From: Burkholderiales bacterium
GTDB taxonomy: Bacteria; Pseudomonadota; Gammaproteobacteria; Burkholderiales; Burkholderiaceae_C
Length of the DNA: 64,000 nt
Direction of reading: 5' to 3'
Assembly (NCBI GenBank): GCA_026932235.1
Contig: JAIXKR010000134.1
Span: forward strand, 1-64,000
In this document: positions 61,847 through 64,000 of the stretch, piece by piece
Numbering within the stretch: the first letter of the stretch is position 1
Layout of the letters: each line of letters opens with the position of its first letter
Notes under the pieces: generated by a model
Told to the model about the DNA's origin: nothing
Database searches by the model: none
The model's input: the letters and a program-made list of their open reading frames with translations, nothing else
Program-made: the position numbers and the translations under genes

Positions 61847-64000
61847 ATGCGACAAGCTCCAGTTGCATGTGCGGCCGCCCTGCGCGCGGCCCCTGCGCAG
61901 CGCCGCGCCGCCAACGCGCCGCGTCTGGCGCGTCTGCCCGCCCTCGTGGCCCTGCTGCTGGCCCAGGGCATGCTCGGTGCCGCCTGGGCCGATTCGGGCC
62001 TTGGCGCCGACACGATCCTCGCCAATACGCTGACGCCCTGGGGGAGGATGCCCTCGCTGCAGCGCGACGAGGACGGGCGTGGCGTGACCGAGCATTCGCG
62101 CACACCCACCGGCTTCCTTCATGGCGAGCCCTTCGTCAAGCCCGAATGGTCCAAGGGCAAGAGCGGCGACTGGCTCACGCGCGGCGGCCTGGAAGCCGGC
62201 GGCCTGCACATCAGCGGTGACCGCAAGGCCGCCAAGTTCGGGGAGTACCAATCGACCCGGCAGGGCCTCGTGCTCAGCAACGTCTGGCTCGAGGCCGAGC
62301 GCCCCGACGCGGCGCTCTTCTTCGACCTCAACGCCGGCGGCATCGGCCGCCACGACCAGTATCTGAGCGCCAGCGGCGGGCGCTACAACGCCTGGAAGAT
62401 CAGCGGCTTCTACAACGAGACCGATCACCTCTTCACCTCGCGCTACCGCAACCTCTGGAACGGCACCGGCAGCGGCCACCTGAGCCTGAACCCGCCGCTG
62501 GCGGCCGGGCCGGGCGCGCCGACCACCGGCGCGCAAATGGATCAGGCCATCGGCGACGCCGCGCTGGCCACGCCGTACAGCAGCCTGAGCGTGCTGCGGC
62601 AGAAGGGCGGGTTGCGCCTGGACATGAGGCTCGCCGAAGACCTGCGCGCCTTCGCCCTGCTGACTTCCGAGAAGCGCGAGGGTGCGCGCCCCTTCGGCAT
62701 GCTGATGGGGGCGTTCGGCGGCAACGGCCACCTGGACGTCCCCGAGTCGATCGACTACGACACGCACGAACTCATGGCCGGCATGCAGTGGCATCGCGGC
62801 CTCACGAGCGTCAACCTGCAGGCCTCGGCCTCCTTGTTCCGCAACAACATCGGCACGCTGACGGTCGAGAACCCGATGGTGATCACGCCGGCCAACGCGC
62901 TGACGCGCTATCCGGTGGGCGTGTTCGACCTCTACCCCGACAACGACGCCTACAACCTGAAGGCCGAGTTCGCGCACGCCATTCCGCAATGGTCGCGCGC
63001 GCGCATCACCGCGCTGCTGTCGGCCACGCGCATGCGCCAGAACGACGCCCTGATCCCGTCGACCACGTTTCCTGGCGTCGTCGTCAACGGCGTGGCGGGT
63101 GGCGCCTGGGACACGACGGCGTCGCTCAGCCGGCAGAGCGCCAATGCGCGCATCGACACGCAGCTTGCCGACCTCGGCCTGTCGCTCAGCCCGACCGACG
63201 CGCTCGACGTGAAGGCCAAGCTGCGCTACTACGACACCGACAACGACAGCGAATACTGGGCCTGCAATCCGCTCACCGGACAATGGGGGCGCCTGGTCAA
63301 CGACGGCAGCTTCTCCTCCTTCGCCGCGGCCAACGTGGCGACGGGCGTCAATCCGCCCGGCACCGCCGCCGATGCCTACAACCGCATGATGTGCGACCTC
63401 GACGCGGTGAAGGCGCTCGGCCTCGTTCCCGCCTCGGGCAGCGTGAACATCGGCAGCGTGCCCTACGCCTACAGGCAGACCCATGCCGGCGTTTCGGCCG
63501 ACTACCGGGCCGGCAAGGGACAGAACCTCAGCCTCGCCTACGAGCGCGAGACCTTCCGTCGCGAACACCGCGAGCGCGCCAAGACCTGGGAGGACCGCGT
63601 CAAGCTCGGCTACGTCAACCGCGCGCTGAGCGGCGGCACGCTGCGCCTGTCGCTCGAGCACGGACGCCGGCGCGGCAGCACCTACCTCTCGGACCCCTAC
63701 GAGGAGTTCTTCAGTGCGTCGATGGGGCCGCTGCCGACCGCGGCCGGCACCAACATGACGAGCTGGATCCACGTCAACGAGATGCACCGCAAGTTCGACC
63801 TCTCGGACCGCGATCAGACGGTGCTGAACCTGCGCTACAACCACGCGCTGCGCGACGACCTCGACCTGATGCTGAGCGCGCAGACCAAGGACCAGAAGTT
63901 CCCTTCGGCGCAGTACGGTCGCAGCGCCCGCCAGCGCCAGCACAGCGCGACGCTGGACCTCAACTGGCAACCGGGCGCGGAGACTTCGGTCTACGGCTAT
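61847..64000 (+). CDS. MtrB/PioB-family outer-membrane beta-barrel, partial
   Basis: At least 718 residues, cut by the window end. It starts at an ATG preceded by GAGGAGG. The long, basic N-region is followed by a signal core (RLPALVALLLAQGMLGAAWA, cut after about residue 48). The mature part shows alternating amphipathic strands typical of a large porin: GRYNAWKISGFYNETDHLFTSRYRNLW, HELMAGMQWHRGLTSVNLQASASLF, DALDVKAKLRYYDTDNDSEYW, LSLAYERETFRREHRERAKTWEDRVKLGYV. This follows MtrB/PioB patterns, which form a sheath around the decaheme cytochrome. The N-terminal CxxC of Shewanella MtrB is absent. The final strands, the C-terminal aromatic residue and any third partner such as MtrC/PioC lie beyond the window. 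Confidence 0.9.
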   Translation, partial: MRQAPVACAAALRAAPAQRRAANAPRLARLPALVALLLAQGMLGAAWADSGLGADTILANTLTPWGRMPSLQRDEDGRGVTEHSRTPTGFLHGEPFVKPEWSKGKSGDWLTRGGLEAGGLHISGDRKAAKFGEYQSTRQGLVLSNVWLEAERPDAALFFDLNAGGIGRHDQYLSASGGRYNAWKISGFYNETDHLFTSRYRNLWNGTGSGHLSLNPPLAAGPGAPTTGAQMDQAIGDAALATPYSSLSVLRQKGGLRLDMRLAEDLRAFALLTSEKREGARPFGMLMGAFGGNGHLDVPESIDYDTHELMAGMQWHRGLTSVNLQASASLFRNNIGTLTVENPMVITPANALTRYPVGVFDLYPDNDAYNLKAEFAHAIPQWSRARITALLSATRMRQNDALIPSTTFPGVVVNGVAGGAWDTTASLSRQSANARIDTQLADLGLSLSPTDALDVKAKLRYYDTDNDSEYWACNPLTGQWGRLVNDGSFSSFAAANVATGVNPPGTAADAYNRMMCDLDAVKALGLVPASGSVNIGSVPYAYRQTHAGVSADYRAGKGQNLSLAYERETFRREHRERAKTWEDRVKLGYVNRALSGGTLRLSLEHGRRRGSTYLSDPYEEFFSASMGPLPTAAGTNMTSWIHVNEMHRKFDLSDRDQTVLNLRYNHALRDDLDLMLSAQTKDQKFPSAQYGRSARQRQHSATLDLNWQPGAETSVYGY

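Overview
The window is a GC-rich, densely coding chromosomal segment with overlapping start and stop codons. It most resembles a betaproteobacterium of the order Burkholderiales. Pointers are the dct/GntR/DapA-type catabolic locus, an O-acetylhomoserine sulfhydrylase metY, phhAB, a full ccmABCDEFGHI cluster for System I cytochrome c maturation, and a decaheme cytochrome paired with an MtrB/PioB-type porin. The species cannot be named from sequence alone. One tRNA gene, tRNA-Pro(TGG), is present. No rRNA, CRISPR array or intact insertion sequence was seen.

Layout. 1-0.5 kb: unassigned left edge. 0.5-6.9 kb: an FCD-type GntR regulator, a TRAP transporter (dctQMP, minus strand) and a divergent pair of a DapA-family lyase/aldolase and an aldehyde dehydrogenase. 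Two back-to-back promoters share one perfect palindrome between them. 7.6-12.5 kb: tonB-exbB-exbD-exbD followed by a TPR protein and an MBL-fold hydrolase. 12.5-17 kb: an RND efflux pair. 17-25 kb: a PAS-GGDEF-EAL protein, a CBS-aroC-MFS operon, then metY, an alpha/beta hydrolase and a thioesterase. 26-34 kb: a repeat-containing MscS-like channel, tRNA-Pro, rraA, an EamA exporter, a TPP enzyme with an MFS transporter, and a divergent AraC regulator. 34-39 kb: nadA and nadB, separated by a Phd/PIN toxin-antitoxin pair, a zinc-ribbon protein and a ComFB-domain protein.

40.5-52.4 kb is the most suggestive metabolic block. It holds phhAB, an AraC regulator whose C-terminus resembles EutR, and a DeoR regulator. 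It also holds an ABC importer of the 2-aminoethylphosphonate/iron class, an inositol-monophosphatase-type phosphatase, an iron-dependent alcohol dehydrogenase, an aldehyde dehydrogenase and a PuuA/GlnA4-type glutamine-synthetase-like ligase. Together they read as a possible route for uptake of a phosphorylated amino alcohol such as phosphoethanolamine, its dephosphorylation, gamma-glutamylation, and stepwise oxidation of the alcohol to the acid. This is inference.

52.6-64 kb: the ccm operon, a divergent AraC-type gene broken by a one-base frameshift, and a decaheme c-type cytochrome followed by an MtrB/PioB-type outer-membrane barrel cut by the window end. This is the core of a trans-outer-membrane electron conduit, as in Mtr, Mto and Pio systems. 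The neighbouring ccm genes could supply the heme attachment it needs.
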